DNA of 33,281 nt from Planctomycetota bacterium. Lineage in GTDB: Bacteria; Planctomycetota; UBA1135; GCA-002686595. The position numbers and the translations under genes were made by a program. The stretch's first letter is position 1. Each line of letters begins with the position of its first letter. A model generated the notes under the pieces. It did no database searches and was not told where the DNA came from. It saw only the letters and a program-made list of their open reading frames with translations. Below are positions 1 to 8,687 of the stretch, piece by piece. The DNA is taken from assembly GCA_029259655.1 (NCBI GenBank), contig JAJDET010000054.1, positions 1 to 33,281 of the forward strand. The letters run 5' to 3'.

Positions 1-36
1 AGACCGATCTTCCCGCTGGACCAGGACGCAGGCTGA
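1..36 (+). CDS. possible 3' end of an upstream gene (partial)
   Basis: Frame 1 is open from the window edge and ends with TGA at 34-36, giving an 11-residue tail (RPIFPLDQDAG). Nine of the eleven codons end in G or C, as in genes here, and a strong hairpin follows at 71-109. This fits the tail of a plus-strand gene converging on the oxidase gene, but 11 codons cannot identify a product and the frame could be open by chance. Confidence 0.3.
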   Translation, partial: RPIFPLDQDAG

Positions 37-70
37 CGCGAGCGCGGTACCGGCGAGACGGAGTCGGGCT

Positions 71-109
71 TCCGGGTCGGACGGCGCGCGCGGGGCGCGC
101 GCCGCCGGA
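71..109. terminator. terminator-like hairpin between convergent genes
   Basis: There is a perfect 10-bp inverted repeat (82-91 with 95-104, loop GGG) made of alternating GC. An outer TCCGG/CCGGA pair (71-75 with 105-109) closes across a one-sided 6-nt bulge (76-81). It lies between a possible plus-strand gene ending at 36 and a minus-strand gene ending at 184, so it could stop transcription from both sides. There is no clear U tract. Confidence 0.5.
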
Positions 110-183
110 CCGCGATTCTCTAACTCCGGTTCCATCACACGCGGATTGCGCGCGAGAGATCGAGAGTTACTCCAGCTCGTGCA

Positions 184-1977
184 TCACGGCACCAGCTGGA
201 TCCACTTGGCCTTGCTCGGAATCCGGTTGGCGCCCTGCGCGCCCTGCACGATCAGCATGTACTTGCCGAGCGGTGCGATGTCGTGGTTCTCCGGAGCACG
301 GACGACGACGGTGCTTCCCTCGAGCTCCTCGTGCTCGAGCTCGACGTAGCGTTGATTGCTGTCGAAGGCATGGGTCGTCGAGTTGTTGCGGATCAAGACG
401 ACGCGATCGATGACGGTCGAGCCGAGCTGGACCTGGATCTCGAAAGTGCCACCCAGCGCGGCCGCGGGGGGGGAGCTCGTGATGGTGGGCCGGGTGCCCG
501 TGAAGAGGTAGTGGGGGCTGTACAGCTCGATGGTGTACGACGCGCTCGGCGTCGGTTCGATGATGTTGCCACCTGCGGAATAGACCCTTCCGTCCGGCAG
601 CAGGCCCGCGACGGAGTGATAGCGGCGCTCCTCGTCCTGGACGGCCATCTCCTCCCAGACGGCCATGGGATCGCCGAAGACCTCGGGCGGCTCGTAGCGC
701 TCCGGTGTCGTGACGCCGACGCAGTTGCTCCCGACCTCGTCGAAGCCGCCCACGGCGAGCATCGAGCCATCCGCCAGGATGACCGTGTTCTGGTTCATGC
801 GTTCATGAACCATGCTCGGTGCGGTCAGCCACGGAGAGGTCAGGTCGGGGTCGACGATCTTCTCCACGAAGCGGGCCGGCATGGCCGCGAACGACGTTCC
901 TGCGTAGCAGGAGTCCTCGGCGCCGTCCGCCTGCCCTCCGCCGAGCTGATAGATGACCTCCGTGATCGGCGACGGAGTTCCGCGGACTCCGTTGTTGGGG
1001 CGCACGATGTAGTGCACCGACGAGCCGTGACTGTGAATGTTCAAGGGGCTGGACGCGACCTTCCAGCGACCCTCGGGCGGGCAGAGCGTGGGATCCCAGA
1101 GGTATGTGGCGGCGCTGCCGTTGATCAGCGTGTTCGTGTGGAGCACGTTCCCGCTCGAGAGCAGGTGCAGGCGAGGGTAGTCGTGGAGGTCGGCGAGAGG
1201 GCCCGGTGTCGGGCAATCGACGCCTTCGGTCTTGTTCTCGCTCAACGTCCACGCCGTCTTGGCCGGATCGAGGATCTCGTTGGTCTCCTCGCTCGGAGGG
1301 CTGACCACCGGGTTCAGCGCATGTCCGGCCGTCATGAGGCTGCCGTCACCCAGGGTGATGACGACCGGATACCAGCGATCTCGTTGCATGTCCGGCAGGC
1401 AGGAGAACGCCGGGGGATGAACCGACGTGTCCAGTCGGTAGGTCGCGTCCGTTCCGTAGAAGGGAGGCCCCATCGGGAGGTCGGTCCCGCCGGCGATGAT
1501 CAGGTCTCCCTGCGCGTCGAAACTGTGCCCCGAGCAGAAGAAGGCGCCCGTGAGCAAGGGATCCATCGCGCAGCTCGGAGGGCCAGGGAGCGTCAGCGTG
1601 GTCGCCGTACCCGGAAACCTCGGTGACCAGACGAAGGCCTTCGGGCCCAGGCCGTCTTGCCGCGTGAAGCCGTTGTACGCCGCGTTCATCAAGAGGACGC
1701 GGATCATGTTCGGGTTCGACGCCGGTGCCGGCAGTACCGCCCCATGCGCGATCTCCCCGATACAACCCAGCACCCCGGGTGCGGGAGGGATCGGGAAGCA
1801 GTTCGGGTCGGTCATGCTGTCGAGGAGATCCCAAGGGCCCTGAGGATGCCATTGCCCTTCGAGGTTCAGGGGGAACGTCGGCGGTCGGCTGAATTGCGCC
1901 TGAACCGTGCTGCAGAAAGAAACGGCGACGAGTGCAGTCACCAGAGGAAACGAGATCCGATTTTCGATGGTCTTCAT
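184..1977 (-). CDS. secreted copper radical oxidase-like protein (galactose/glyoxal oxidase family)
   Basis: 597 aa. The ATG at 1977 is preceded by GAGGGAGAGC and starts a Sec signal peptide (cleavage about VQA-Q, residue 28); the reading frame is open further upstream but without support. Residues about 40-480 contain kelch-type beta-propeller blades and 485-597 resemble the DUF1929 early-set domain of galactose oxidase-like proteins. The residues that build the radical-copper site of this family are visible by motif: Cys148 (FFCSGHSF), Tyr203 (RWYPVV), Tyr453-His454 (RRYHSVAG) and His536 (STTHAF). The family oxidises primary alcohols or aldehydes to aldehydes or acids, with H2O2 as by-product. 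The substrate cannot be predicted. Export to the periplasm or outside is expected. It is divergent from the FG-GAP gene. Confidence 0.85.
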   Translation of the reverse strand: MKTIENRISFPLVTALVAVSFCSTVQAQFSRPPTFPLNLEGQWHPQGPWDLLDSMTDPNCFPIPPAPGVLGCIGEIAHGAVLPAPASNPNMIRVLLMNAAYNGFTRQDGLGPKAFVWSPRFPGTATTLTLPGPPSCAMDPLLTGAFFCSGHSFDAQGDLIIAGGTDLPMGPPFYGTDATYRLDTSVHPPAFSCLPDMQRDRWYPVVITLGDGSLMTAGHALNPVVSPPSEETNEILDPAKTAWTLSENKTEGVDCPTPGPLADLHDYPRLHLLSSGNVLHTNTLINGSAATYLWDPTLCPPEGRWKVASSPLNIHSHGSSVHYIVRPNNGVRGTPSPITEVIYQLGGGQADGAEDSCYAGTSFAAMPARFVEKIVDPDLTSPWLTAPSMVHERMNQNTVILADGSMLAVGGFDEVGSNCVGVTTPERYEPPEVFGDPMAVWEEMAVQDEERRYHSVAGLLPDGRVYSAGGNIIEPTPSASYTIELYSPHYLFTGTRPTITSSPPAAALGGTFEIQVQLGSTVIDRVVLIRNNSTTHAFDSNQRYVELEHEELEGSTVVVRAPENHDIAPLGKYMLIVQGAQGANRIPSKAKWIQLVP

Positions 1978-2452
1978 GGCTTGCTCTCCCTCGTTGACGG
2001 TTGAAGGATGCGGAGACGACGACCCCGACCCGTGCGGTTCGTCGTTGCGAGCGACGGAAGCGCGACTCGATCCTTTCTCTGCATCCCCGGGGCAGTCCCC
2101 GGTCCTACAGCATAGAAGGTGCGTGGATCCGTCGGCGGGGGAGGGGGCCGGGATCGGAGCGATCGCCCTGACCCGCCGCGGTTCGAAGAGCTGAGCCGCT
2201 CCCGGCTCCGTCACGCGTCCAGCGCGGGCTGGAGTGAGAGCGGGTGGCGGGACCCAGCGCCGGCTCGCGGATCGTCGCACGACGATTCCGGATTCGACTC
2301 GCGGCGCGAGGTCCTGCCTGCTGTGCAAGTCGCAGGCTGACAGGGGGTTGGAACGTGCGCACGCCAGGGGGGACTTCCGCACGGAATGGGCGAGCCATTC
2401 CCGGCGCCTCGCGACACTCACTCCTCTCCTCGCTCCACGAGAAGGAAACGCC
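1978..2452. other. 475-bp divergent intergenic region
   Basis: No convincing gene is seen between the oxidase (minus) and the FG-GAP gene (plus). On the minus strand a TATGCT box (2114-2109) could be a -10 element; no good -35 is visible. Just downstream of it on that strand is a hairpin (CCGGGG at 2087-2092 with CCCCGG at 2097-2102, 4-nt loop), which would lie near the 5' end of the oxidase mRNA. Open frames cross the region on both strands, as expected from the base composition, and none has a supported start. Confidence 0.4.
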
Positions 2453-4063
2453 ATGACGATCCCCCTCCTCTCCCTCCTGCTCCCGCTCGTCCCCCAGGCC
2501 GGTTGCGACGGCGATCCCGTCATGACCTGCGGGTCGACGGTCTACGCCTGCGAATCGAGCGAGATCTACCAGGGGACGCACCAGGACAACCACCGCGGGT
2601 GGGATCTGGCGGCGCCCTTGTGGGACGACACGGACTCGATCCGCGACGTCCTGGCCGGGTCGTTCCGTCGCTGGGACTCGAAGCTCGTCCCGTCGAACAA
2701 GGCGACGTCCGCGATGCTCTACCTCTCGAGCAACGCCGACTGCTGTGTCGAGCAGGCCGACGTCGGCTACAAGGGGGAGTTCGACGGCGATCGGTTCGGA
2801 TGGGCCGTCGGGTCGCTCGGCGATCTCGACGAGGACGGGTTCGACGACTTCGCGATCGCCGCTCCGCGCGGACCCTTCCAGGGACGGAGCTTCAGCGAGC
2901 GCGGCCGTGTGTACTTCTTCCTGTCGGGGAGCTTCGTCCACCCCGGGCCGCCGTCCCAGTCACTGGCCGGTCTCCCGAACGCGGCGCTCTACGCCAACGT
3001 CATCCTCGAGGGGGAGAACGTCGGCGACCGGCTCGGCCACTCGATCGCGGCGGCCGGCGACTTCGACGGTGACCCGGGAACCGTGCCGCACATCGTGCTC
3101 GGCGCCCCGGGAGGGCTGCTCGACACGACCGCGCGCGGTCACGCCTACGTGATCCCGGGCAGCGAGATCGTCACGCTGGCGGGGCTCGCCTCACCGCCTT
3201 CGATGCCCGCAGTTCCGATCGACGTCTCGAACCTGGCCGGCGTCGTGAAGCTCACGGGGCGCAAGATGGGGGACCGCCTCGGGTTCGACGTCGCGCTCGC
3301 GGGGGACGTGAACGGCGACGGTTTCGAGGACGTCGTCGTCGGCGCGCCGCAGTTCATGATCATCGCGGGCTCGGAGAGCTTCACGAGCACCGGCAAGGGC
3401 TACGCCATGGTCGTCGGCGGTCCGACGCCCGGGGTCCCGCTCGCGGTGTTGCGCGGAACCGCTCCGGGAGATCGCTTCGGCTACAGCGTCAGCGGCGCCG
3501 TGAACACCGACGGAGACTCGAGTCCGGCCACCGACGAGGTGGTCGTCGGTGCGCCCAACTTCGACGGCAGCGCGGGGGCAGATACGGGTCTCGGCGTCGT
3601 CTACTCCGTCTCGTCGGGTGTCGTGAAGCGGGGCGAGGTCGAGGGGACCCAGGTGAACGAGCTCGCCGGATGGAACGTGCTCGGCATCGGTCAGTTCACG
3701 GGCGTGGGCTACGACGACTGGGCGGTCGGCTCACGGAACTTCGGCTCGCTCGCCTGCGGCTCGGAGTTCCCGTGCTCGAGCTGCGTTCTGGATTGCTTCG
3801 GGGAGCTGGGCGAGAACGAGAACCAGGTCGGCCGGGTCCAGGTCTTCGAGGGCCGGACGGGTGCGCTGTGCCTGACGGCGATGGGGGAGCACGGCCGCGA
3901 CTCGCTCGGGATGGCCATGGCGCGCATCGGCGATGCGGGTGGGAGCTCGAAGGAGGACCTGCTCGTCGCCGCGCTACGCTGGAACCACGAGCTGAAAATC
4001 CCCCAGGTCAGTCCCGGCGTGAACCTGATCGAGCCCGGACGGGTGTACGTCTTCCTGCACTGA
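2453..4063 (+). CDS. secreted FG-GAP (integrin-alpha-like) beta-propeller protein
   Basis: 536 aa. The ATG at 2453 follows GAAGGAAACGCC and begins a short hydrophobic signal sequence (TIPLLSLLLPLVPQAG) with a cysteine at residue 18; the longer in-frame extension upstream is unsupported. About six FG-GAP-type units are visible by the recurring pattern DRfG..., a GD.d.DG calcium loop, then vvGAP. They begin near residues 112, 191, 273, 339, 402 and 482. The best calcium loops are DLDEDG (124-129) and DVNGDG (285-290). The last two repeats are degenerate. A Cys-rich stretch lies at about 435-448. FG-GAP propellers usually bind ligands or other proteins and no enzymatic motif is seen. The role is probably extracellular or cell-surface. 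Confidence 0.8.
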   Translation: MTIPLLSLLLPLVPQAGCDGDPVMTCGSTVYACESSEIYQGTHQDNHRGWDLAAPLWDDTDSIRDVLAGSFRRWDSKLVPSNKATSAMLYLSSNADCCVEQADVGYKGEFDGDRFGWAVGSLGDLDEDGFDDFAIAAPRGPFQGRSFSERGRVYFFLSGSFVHPGPPSQSLAGLPNAALYANVILEGENVGDRLGHSIAAAGDFDGDPGTVPHIVLGAPGGLLDTTARGHAYVIPGSEIVTLAGLASPPSMPAVPIDVSNLAGVVKLTGRKMGDRLGFDVALAGDVNGDGFEDVVVGAPQFMIIAGSESFTSTGKGYAMVVGGPTPGVPLAVLRGTAPGDRFGYSVSGAVNTDGDSSPATDEVVVGAPNFDGSAGADTGLGVVYSVSSGVVKRGEVEGTQVNELAGWNVLGIGQFTGVGYDDWAVGSRNFGSLACGSEFPCSSCVLDCFGELGENENQVGRVQVFEGRTGALCLTAMGEHGRDSLGMAMARIGDAGGSSKEDLLVAALRWNHELKIPQVSPGVNLIEPGRVYVFLH

Positions 4064-4189
4064 GCGTCCCCGGACACCACGAGCACGTCTCCGAGCGGTC
4101 GACGGTTCCCGAGCGAGGTGCCGATCTGCGGAATCCCGGCGACCGGTTTCCAAATGACCCTGTCGGGACCAGACTCTCCGGAGGAAACC

Positions 4190-4777
4190 ATGAGCTCGAG
4201 AACGCTCGCCTGGATCGTGCTGCTCGCCCTGGCGCTCCCCGTCGCGCTGGTGGCGGTGATCAACGTGACGGCGGGCCCGGCTCCGGAGCTCGAGCCTCCG
4301 GATCCCGACATGGAGATCACGGTCGGCGCCGAAGGCCGGGTCGTGACGCTCGCGGAGCTGACGGAACGCTTCGTCGAAGACTCTGCACTCTCGCCCGATG
4401 CCGAGGAGCCCTCCGACGCGACGCAGCGGGCCGAAGAAGAGGAGTCTCCTCCGGCCCTCACACCGATCCTCACGGTCTGGCCGGACCCGGAGCGAGCGGC
4501 GCGGGAGGGCGACCTCGTGCAGCTCGGGCGGTACGCGCTGCGCGAGGGACGCGTGGAGGAGGCGCTGGCCCTCTGGCGATCGGTCCCACGCGGTCACGAG
4601 GACTGGGCGCGCGCCCAGCGCTTCATCGGCTACGAGATCTACGGCAAGGCGCTCGACGAGCCCCGCAAGGGCGTGGCCTACGTCAACCGAGCGCTCGCGG
4701 CCCAGCCCTTCGAGGGGAACTCGTGGCAGGACCTCGGGCGCGTCTACGCCCAGAGCCTGGGCCTCTCGTTCGACTGA
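4190..4777 (+). CDS. membrane-anchored TPR-like protein
   Basis: 195 aa. The ATG at 4190 has a strong GGAGGAAACC ribosome site directly upstream, which decides it over the in-frame ATG at 4118. One N-terminal hydrophobic segment (about residues 5-27) is followed by an acidic, low-complexity linker rich in Glu and Pro, then about 90 C-terminal residues of TPR-like helical repeats (GDLVQLGRYALREGRVEEAL, then a second unit ending in VNRALAAQPFEGNSWQDLG). This topology suggests a periplasmic helical domain tethered to the inner membrane, used for protein contacts. No partner is evident. It lies 153 bp upstream of the MBOAT gene on the same strand. The function is unknown. Confidence 0.7.
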   Translation: MSSRTLAWIVLLALALPVALVAVINVTAGPAPELEPPDPDMEITVGAEGRVVTLAELTERFVEDSALSPDAEEPSDATQRAEEEESPPALTPILTVWPDPERAAREGDLVQLGRYALREGRVEEALALWRSVPRGHEDWARAQRFIGYEIYGKALDEPRKGVAYVNRALAAQPFEGNSWQDLGRVYAQSLGLSFD

Positions 4778-4930
4778 CGAGTCGCCACCCGGGCTCACGG
4801 TGAGGGCTCTCGGAGCGCTCGTGGACGGGCTCATTCTTGGGCGCCCGAGCGCGGCGATGGCTCGCGTGCCGAGAATCCTCGCTCGAGGGCTAGAACGAAC
4901 CGGGCGCGGCCATCAGGATTCTCCCCGCCC

Positions 4931-6565
4931 ATGCCCGACGAGCCGAGAGTGGAGAGCGCGACCGAGCCCGGTTCACCGAGCACGGGGCGCACGGCGGTGC
5001 TCCTCTCCGTGCGCGAGAGTCTGCGCGCCGGGAACCTCGGCCGCCTGGCCGTCGTCCTCGTGCAGTTCGGGCTCGTGATCGTCCTCCTCCGCGAGCTCGA
5101 CCTCCTGCCACCGGTGATCCACAGGATGCTCGCCATCGTCGGGGCGGGGTTCCTGGTGCACCACTTCCTTCCGCCGCGCTGGCGGATGAAGTTCTTCGTG
5201 GGGCTCTCGATCGGGACCACCTGCTTCATCGCCGGGGCGCCCACGACGGCCGCCCTCGTGGCCATCGGTGCCGTGTTGATCGGCCTCGCTCACGTCCCCG
5301 CGCCCTTCCCCGTTCGCGCGGGCCTCGTCGCGGCCTCGATCGCGGTGCTCGCCTACGTGCGTTCGGTGCCCGACATGGTTCCGGCGCTCGAACCGGTCTG
5401 GCCGATCGTCGGCTCGATGTTCATGTTTCGCATGATCATCTACCTGTACGACCTGAAGCACCGCTCCGCGCCGTTCTCGCCGGCGCGAGCCTTCGCGTAC
5501 CTGTTCATGCTGCCGAACGTCCTCTTCACGGTCTTGCCCATCGTCGACTACAGGACGCTCTGCAAGACCCACCTCACCGGGGACACGTTCGAGACCTACC
5601 AGCGGGGAACCTGGCGGATCCTGCGCGGCGTCGTGCAGCTCGTGCTCTTCCGGCTGATCCTGCGCGACTGGATGCTCGAGACGGCGGAGGTCGTGGACGG
5701 CGCAACCGCGGCGCAGTTCCTGGCGACCACGTTCCTCGTCCTCTTCCTGCGGTTGGCCGGGAGCTTCAACATCGTGATCGGCCTGATGGGCCTCTTCGGC
5801 TTCAACCTCCCGCCGGTCTACAACAACTTCCTCCTGGCCTCGAGCTTCACCGAGGTGTGGCGCCGGACCAACATCTACTGCAAGGACTTCCTGCTGAAGG
5901 TGTTCTTCCAGCCCGTGCTCCTTCCGATGCGACGGCGCATCGGCGGCACCGGCGCGCTCTTCGTCGCGACGGCGTGGACGTTCCTCGTCACCTGGATCCT
6001 CCACGAATGCCAGGCACACTGGCTGCGCGGCTACTTTCCGTTCCGGTTCCAGTCCATGCTCTTCTGGGGCACGCTGGGGACACTGATCTGCGGGAACCTG
6101 TACCTCGAGCAGCGCTTCGGCCGGCGGCGCCTGTCCCGGGCGCGAACGGTCGGGGAAGACGTCTTTCTCGCGCTGCGAACGATGGGGACCTTCTCGACTC
6201 TGATCTCGATCTGGGCGCTCAAGCAGACGGACACCGTCGCGGACTGGGTCGGGGTCATGTCCGCGTTCGGGAGCACGTCCGGGCTCCAGCTCCTCGCCAT
6301 CGTCGGAGCTCTCTCGCTCCTGGGCATCGGCGCGGTCGTCGAGGCACATACACCGCGCGAGAAGCCGCTCGGCTCGCTGGCCTTCGGCGCCGCCCAGGAG
6401 CCGCGGCGGTTCTGGAAGCCGGCGGTGATCGGCATCCTCGGCTCGATCGCGCTCCTCGTTCTGGCCCAGTTCCAGGAGCTCGAGCCCGTGAGCCCGACGA
6501 GGAAGAAGCCCGACTTCCGGCAGATGCGCGAACGCGTGCTGCGGCGCGGTGAGCTCGGCGACTGA
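4931..6565 (+). CDS. MBOAT-family membrane-bound O-acyltransferase
   Basis: 544 aa, with about a dozen hydrophobic segments after a 30-residue charged N-terminus. The MBOAT signature region is clear: NNFLLASSFTEVWRRTNIY at about 298-316, followed by KDFLLKVFFQP and then TWILHECQ, with the presumed catalytic His at 358. The family, which includes AlgI/DltB-type proteins, transfers acyl groups onto hydroxyls of lipids, polysaccharides or proteins at the membrane. None of the usual partner genes (AlgJ/AlgX/DltD-like) is seen next to it, so the acceptor is unknown. The start is ATG at 4931. A TAGAAC box at 4891-4896 may be a -10 element; no strong Shine-Dalgarno is visible. Confidence 0.8.
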   Translation: MPDEPRVESATEPGSPSTGRTAVLLSVRESLRAGNLGRLAVVLVQFGLVIVLLRELDLLPPVIHRMLAIVGAGFLVHHFLPPRWRMKFFVGLSIGTTCFIAGAPTTAALVAIGAVLIGLAHVPAPFPVRAGLVAASIAVLAYVRSVPDMVPALEPVWPIVGSMFMFRMIIYLYDLKHRSAPFSPARAFAYLFMLPNVLFTVLPIVDYRTLCKTHLTGDTFETYQRGTWRILRGVVQLVLFRLILRDWMLETAEVVDGATAAQFLATTFLVLFLRLAGSFNIVIGLMGLFGFNLPPVYNNFLLASSFTEVWRRTNIYCKDFLLKVFFQPVLLPMRRRIGGTGALFVATAWTFLVTWILHECQAHWLRGYFPFRFQSMLFWGTLGTLICGNLYLEQRFGRRRLSRARTVGEDVFLALRTMGTFSTLISIWALKQTDTVADWVGVMSAFGSTSGLQLLAIVGALSLLGIGAVVEAHTPREKPLGSLAFGAAQEPRRFWKPAVIGILGSIALLVLAQFQELEPVSPTRKKPDFRQMRERVLRRGELGD

Positions 6566-6779
6566 GGCGCGCGCGAGCAGAGGGCGGGGATCCCGTTCAA
6601 GGCCGGAGCGCAGTTGGCCGATCCCTTTGTTTACTCCTTCCCCGGAGCCGCAATGAGCCGCCCCGAGCCCCTGTCACCCAGAACGCGCTCCCGGACCTCC
6701 GAGGCCCTGTTTCTCGGTTGCCTTGATCTCGTCGATCCGGCCCCGCTAGGATGACCGCTCGACTCGTAAGGGAGTTGTC
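6566..6779. other. intergenic region upstream of the metal-efflux operon
   Basis: This 214-bp stretch carries the likely operon promoter (6723-6752). It also holds a candidate small ORF at 6653-6754 (33 codons, ATG preceded by GGAG five nt upstream). The small ORF has no recognisable motif and may be chance. A 10-codon ORF (6751-6783) overlaps the GTG start of the next gene, so a leader peptide is possible but unproven. Confidence 0.35.
6723..6752 (+). promoter_or_regulatory. candidate sigma70-type promoter of the metal-efflux operon
   Basis: TTGATC (6723-6728) is separated by 18 bp from TAGGAT (6747-6752). Transcription would start near 6759, about 20 nt before the GTG of the His-rich gene. 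This is assigned by eye. Confidence 0.4.
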
Positions 6780-7211
6780 GTGAAAGAGAGCCCGAAGCCG
6801 AAGCAAGCGACGTCGCTCCTCGGAGTGCTGGCCTGCGCGTGCTTCACGCTCCAGCTCTGCCTGGTTCCGCTGCACCTCGCACTGCACCACCACATCTTCG
6901 TGCACGAGCACGTCACGGTGGCTCACACGCGTGTCGATCACGGGGATCACCACCACGAACACCGCGAGCTTCCCCGGGAATCCGAGGACGACCACGATTC
7001 GCATCCCGCGGAAGACCACGCGCAGCAGGTCGTGGAGCCGGCCGTGGTCCGGACGCTGCTGGACGCGTCGCTCGCACTGACCCCCGTACTGGCTGCGCAG
7101 CTCGTCTTCGATCTCCCGGCGCCCGAGCGCGCTGACGTCGAGGTGCGTGGTCCGAGGCCACGGCCTCCGCGGGCTGCGGCCACTCCGCGCGCGCCTCCCG
7201 TCGCCACCTGA
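6780..7211 (+). CDS. histidine-rich exported protein of the metal-efflux operon
   Basis: 143 aa, starting at a GTG with AAGGGAG seven nt upstream. A hydrophobic segment (about residues 11-33, with several Cys) is followed by a very His-rich stretch with 15 His between residues 32 and 80 (for example HHHIFVHEHV and DHGDHHHEH), mixed with Asp and Glu. The C-terminus is Pro/Arg/Ala-rich. Such stretches typically bind Zn, Ni, Co or Cu ions. As first gene of an operon with an HME-RND pump, it may be a periplasmic or membrane-attached metal buffer or chaperone. This is inferred from composition and neighbours, and no named family was recognised. Confidence 0.7.
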   Translation: MKESPKPKQATSLLGVLACACFTLQLCLVPLHLALHHHIFVHEHVTVAHTRVDHGDHHHEHRELPRESEDDHDSHPAEDHAQQVVEPAVVRTLLDASLALTPVLAAQLVFDLPAPERADVEVRGPRPRPPRAAATPRAPPVAT

Positions 7212-7304
7212 ACGCCTCGTGCTCCGCCGGCGATTGCCGGCGTGCAGTGGCTCGGCATCGTCGTGCCGGGCCTCGCTCAGGATGGACGATGGAGACCCCG
7301 TGTC

Positions 7305-8687
7305 GTGGATGAGTACCGTTCCCAGATCCGATCCGCAATCGACCGAGCCGGAGCTCTCGCCCTCGTGGTCGGGCTGTTCGCGAGCTGCCAGAGCTACGAA
7401 GAGAGCCCCCTGGACTCCGCCCGGCATCGCGCGGCGTGGCACGAGCGCACGCTGGCGGACGGCTCGCTCCAGGGCTTCCTCGAACGCCTCGACCGTGACC
7501 TCCCCGGTACGGGCGACGAGTTCGATCCCGCGGACGGTCTGACCCTGGACGAGGGAAGCCTCGTCGCGCTCGTGTTCAACCCCGGCCTGCGTCTCGCGCG
7601 CCTGCGCGTCGCGCGGGAAGCGGTCGGCGCCGAGCACGCCGGCCTCCTGGCGGATCCGGAGCTCTCCCTCGGCGTTCTGCGCATCACGGAGAGCGTGTCG
7701 GACCGGTGGGTACTCTCGCCGGGCCTGACGTTCACGATCCCGCTGTCCGGCCGGCTCGCCGCCGAGCAGGAGCTCGCCGGCGCATCGCACGAGGCCGCGC
7801 GGCACCGGGCTCTGGAGGCCGAGTGGGACGTGTGGCACGAGGTCCGCAGAGAATGGGTCGAGTGGTCGGCCGCTCGACTCCGGGTGGAGGAGACGGAGCG
7901 GTTCGTGGATGCGCTGGAAGCGCTCGTCGGGACCGCGATGCAGCTTGCGGAGAGCGGCGAGCTCGCGCGCACCGAAGCGGTGCTGTTCTCCGTGGAGCTG
8001 GCGCAGCGCAGGAACCGGCTCGGGCGGCTGCGCGGAGACGTCGCCGCCGGGGAACAGCGTCTGCGCACACACCTCGGGCTCGCTCCCGAGGCGCCCGTCA
8101 CGTTCGTTCCCTCGCTCGCGCTCGGTGTCGGGAGCGCGCACGGAGCGGCGGTGGGGGAGCGCAACCCGACGCTCGCCCGGTTGCGCGAGGAGTACGAGGT
8201 CGCCGAGCAGGCTCTGCGGCGCGAGATCCGGAAGCAGTACCCCGATCTCGTGATCGGGCCTCAGTACGAGTACGACGAGGGACAGTCGCGGGTCGGGTTC
8301 CTGGGCGCGATCCCCGTCCCGTTCCTGAACGCGAACCGCCGCGCGATCGCGGAGGCCCGTGTAGATCGGGAGATCGCGCGAGCCGTCTACGAGACCGAGT
8401 ACGAGGTGCTCGTCGGACGCCGCGCGGCCGCGGCGGCCAGGGCCGGCTCGCTCGCGGAGCAGCGAGCGGACATCGAGTCCGTGCTCGTCCCGTTGATCGA
8501 CCGCCAGCTCGACGACGCCATGCGCCTCATGCAACTCGGCGAGGGTAAGGGCCTCGTCGTGCTCGAGAGCTTCACGCGCGCCCACCAGACCAAGCTCGAC
8601 CTGATCGAGACCCGTTCGGCCGAAGCCCTGGTTCGTGCGGAGCTCGAATACCTGACCGGTCCGCCCGCGAGGGAAGAGACTCCATGA
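7305..8687 (+). CDS. outer-membrane factor lipoprotein (TolC/CzcC-like)
   Basis: 460 aa from the GTG at 7305, chosen because GGAG lies 10 nt upstream and the N-terminus then reads as a lipoprotein signal (basic region, AGALALVVGLFAS, then Cys). A GTG at 7242 in the same frame has no ribosome site. The body has the two-fold pattern of outer-membrane factors, with long Ala/Glu/Arg-rich helices (about residues 155-230 and 345-440) interrupted by short strands such as SPGLTFTIPLSGRL. In CzcCBA/CusCBA systems this trimeric channel carries metal ions across the outer membrane. Its TGA overlaps the ATG of the adaptor gene (ATGA), indicating translational coupling. Confidence 0.85.
   Translation: MDEYRSQIRSAIDRAGALALVVGLFASCQSYEESPLDSARHRAAWHERTLADGSLQGFLERLDRDLPGTGDEFDPADGLTLDEGSLVALVFNPGLRLARLRVAREAVGAEHAGLLADPELSLGVLRITESVSDRWVLSPGLTFTIPLSGRLAAEQELAGASHEAARHRALEAEWDVWHEVRREWVEWSAARLRVEETERFVDALEALVGTAMQLAESGELARTEAVLFSVELAQRRNRLGRLRGDVAAGEQRLRTHLGLAPEAPVTFVPSLALGVGSAHGAAVGERNPTLARLREEYEVAEQALRREIRKQYPDLVIGPQYEYDEGQSRVGFLGAIPVPFLNANRRAIAEARVDREIARAVYETEYEVLVGRRAAAAARAGSLAEQRADIESVLVPLIDRQLDDAMRLMQLGEGKGLVVLESFTRAHQTKLDLIETRSAEALVRAELEYLTGPPAREETP

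Noticed and set aside
7242..7304. Earlier GTG start for the outer-membrane factor
   Set aside because: No ribosome site, and it would bury the lipoprotein signal behind about 50 residues.
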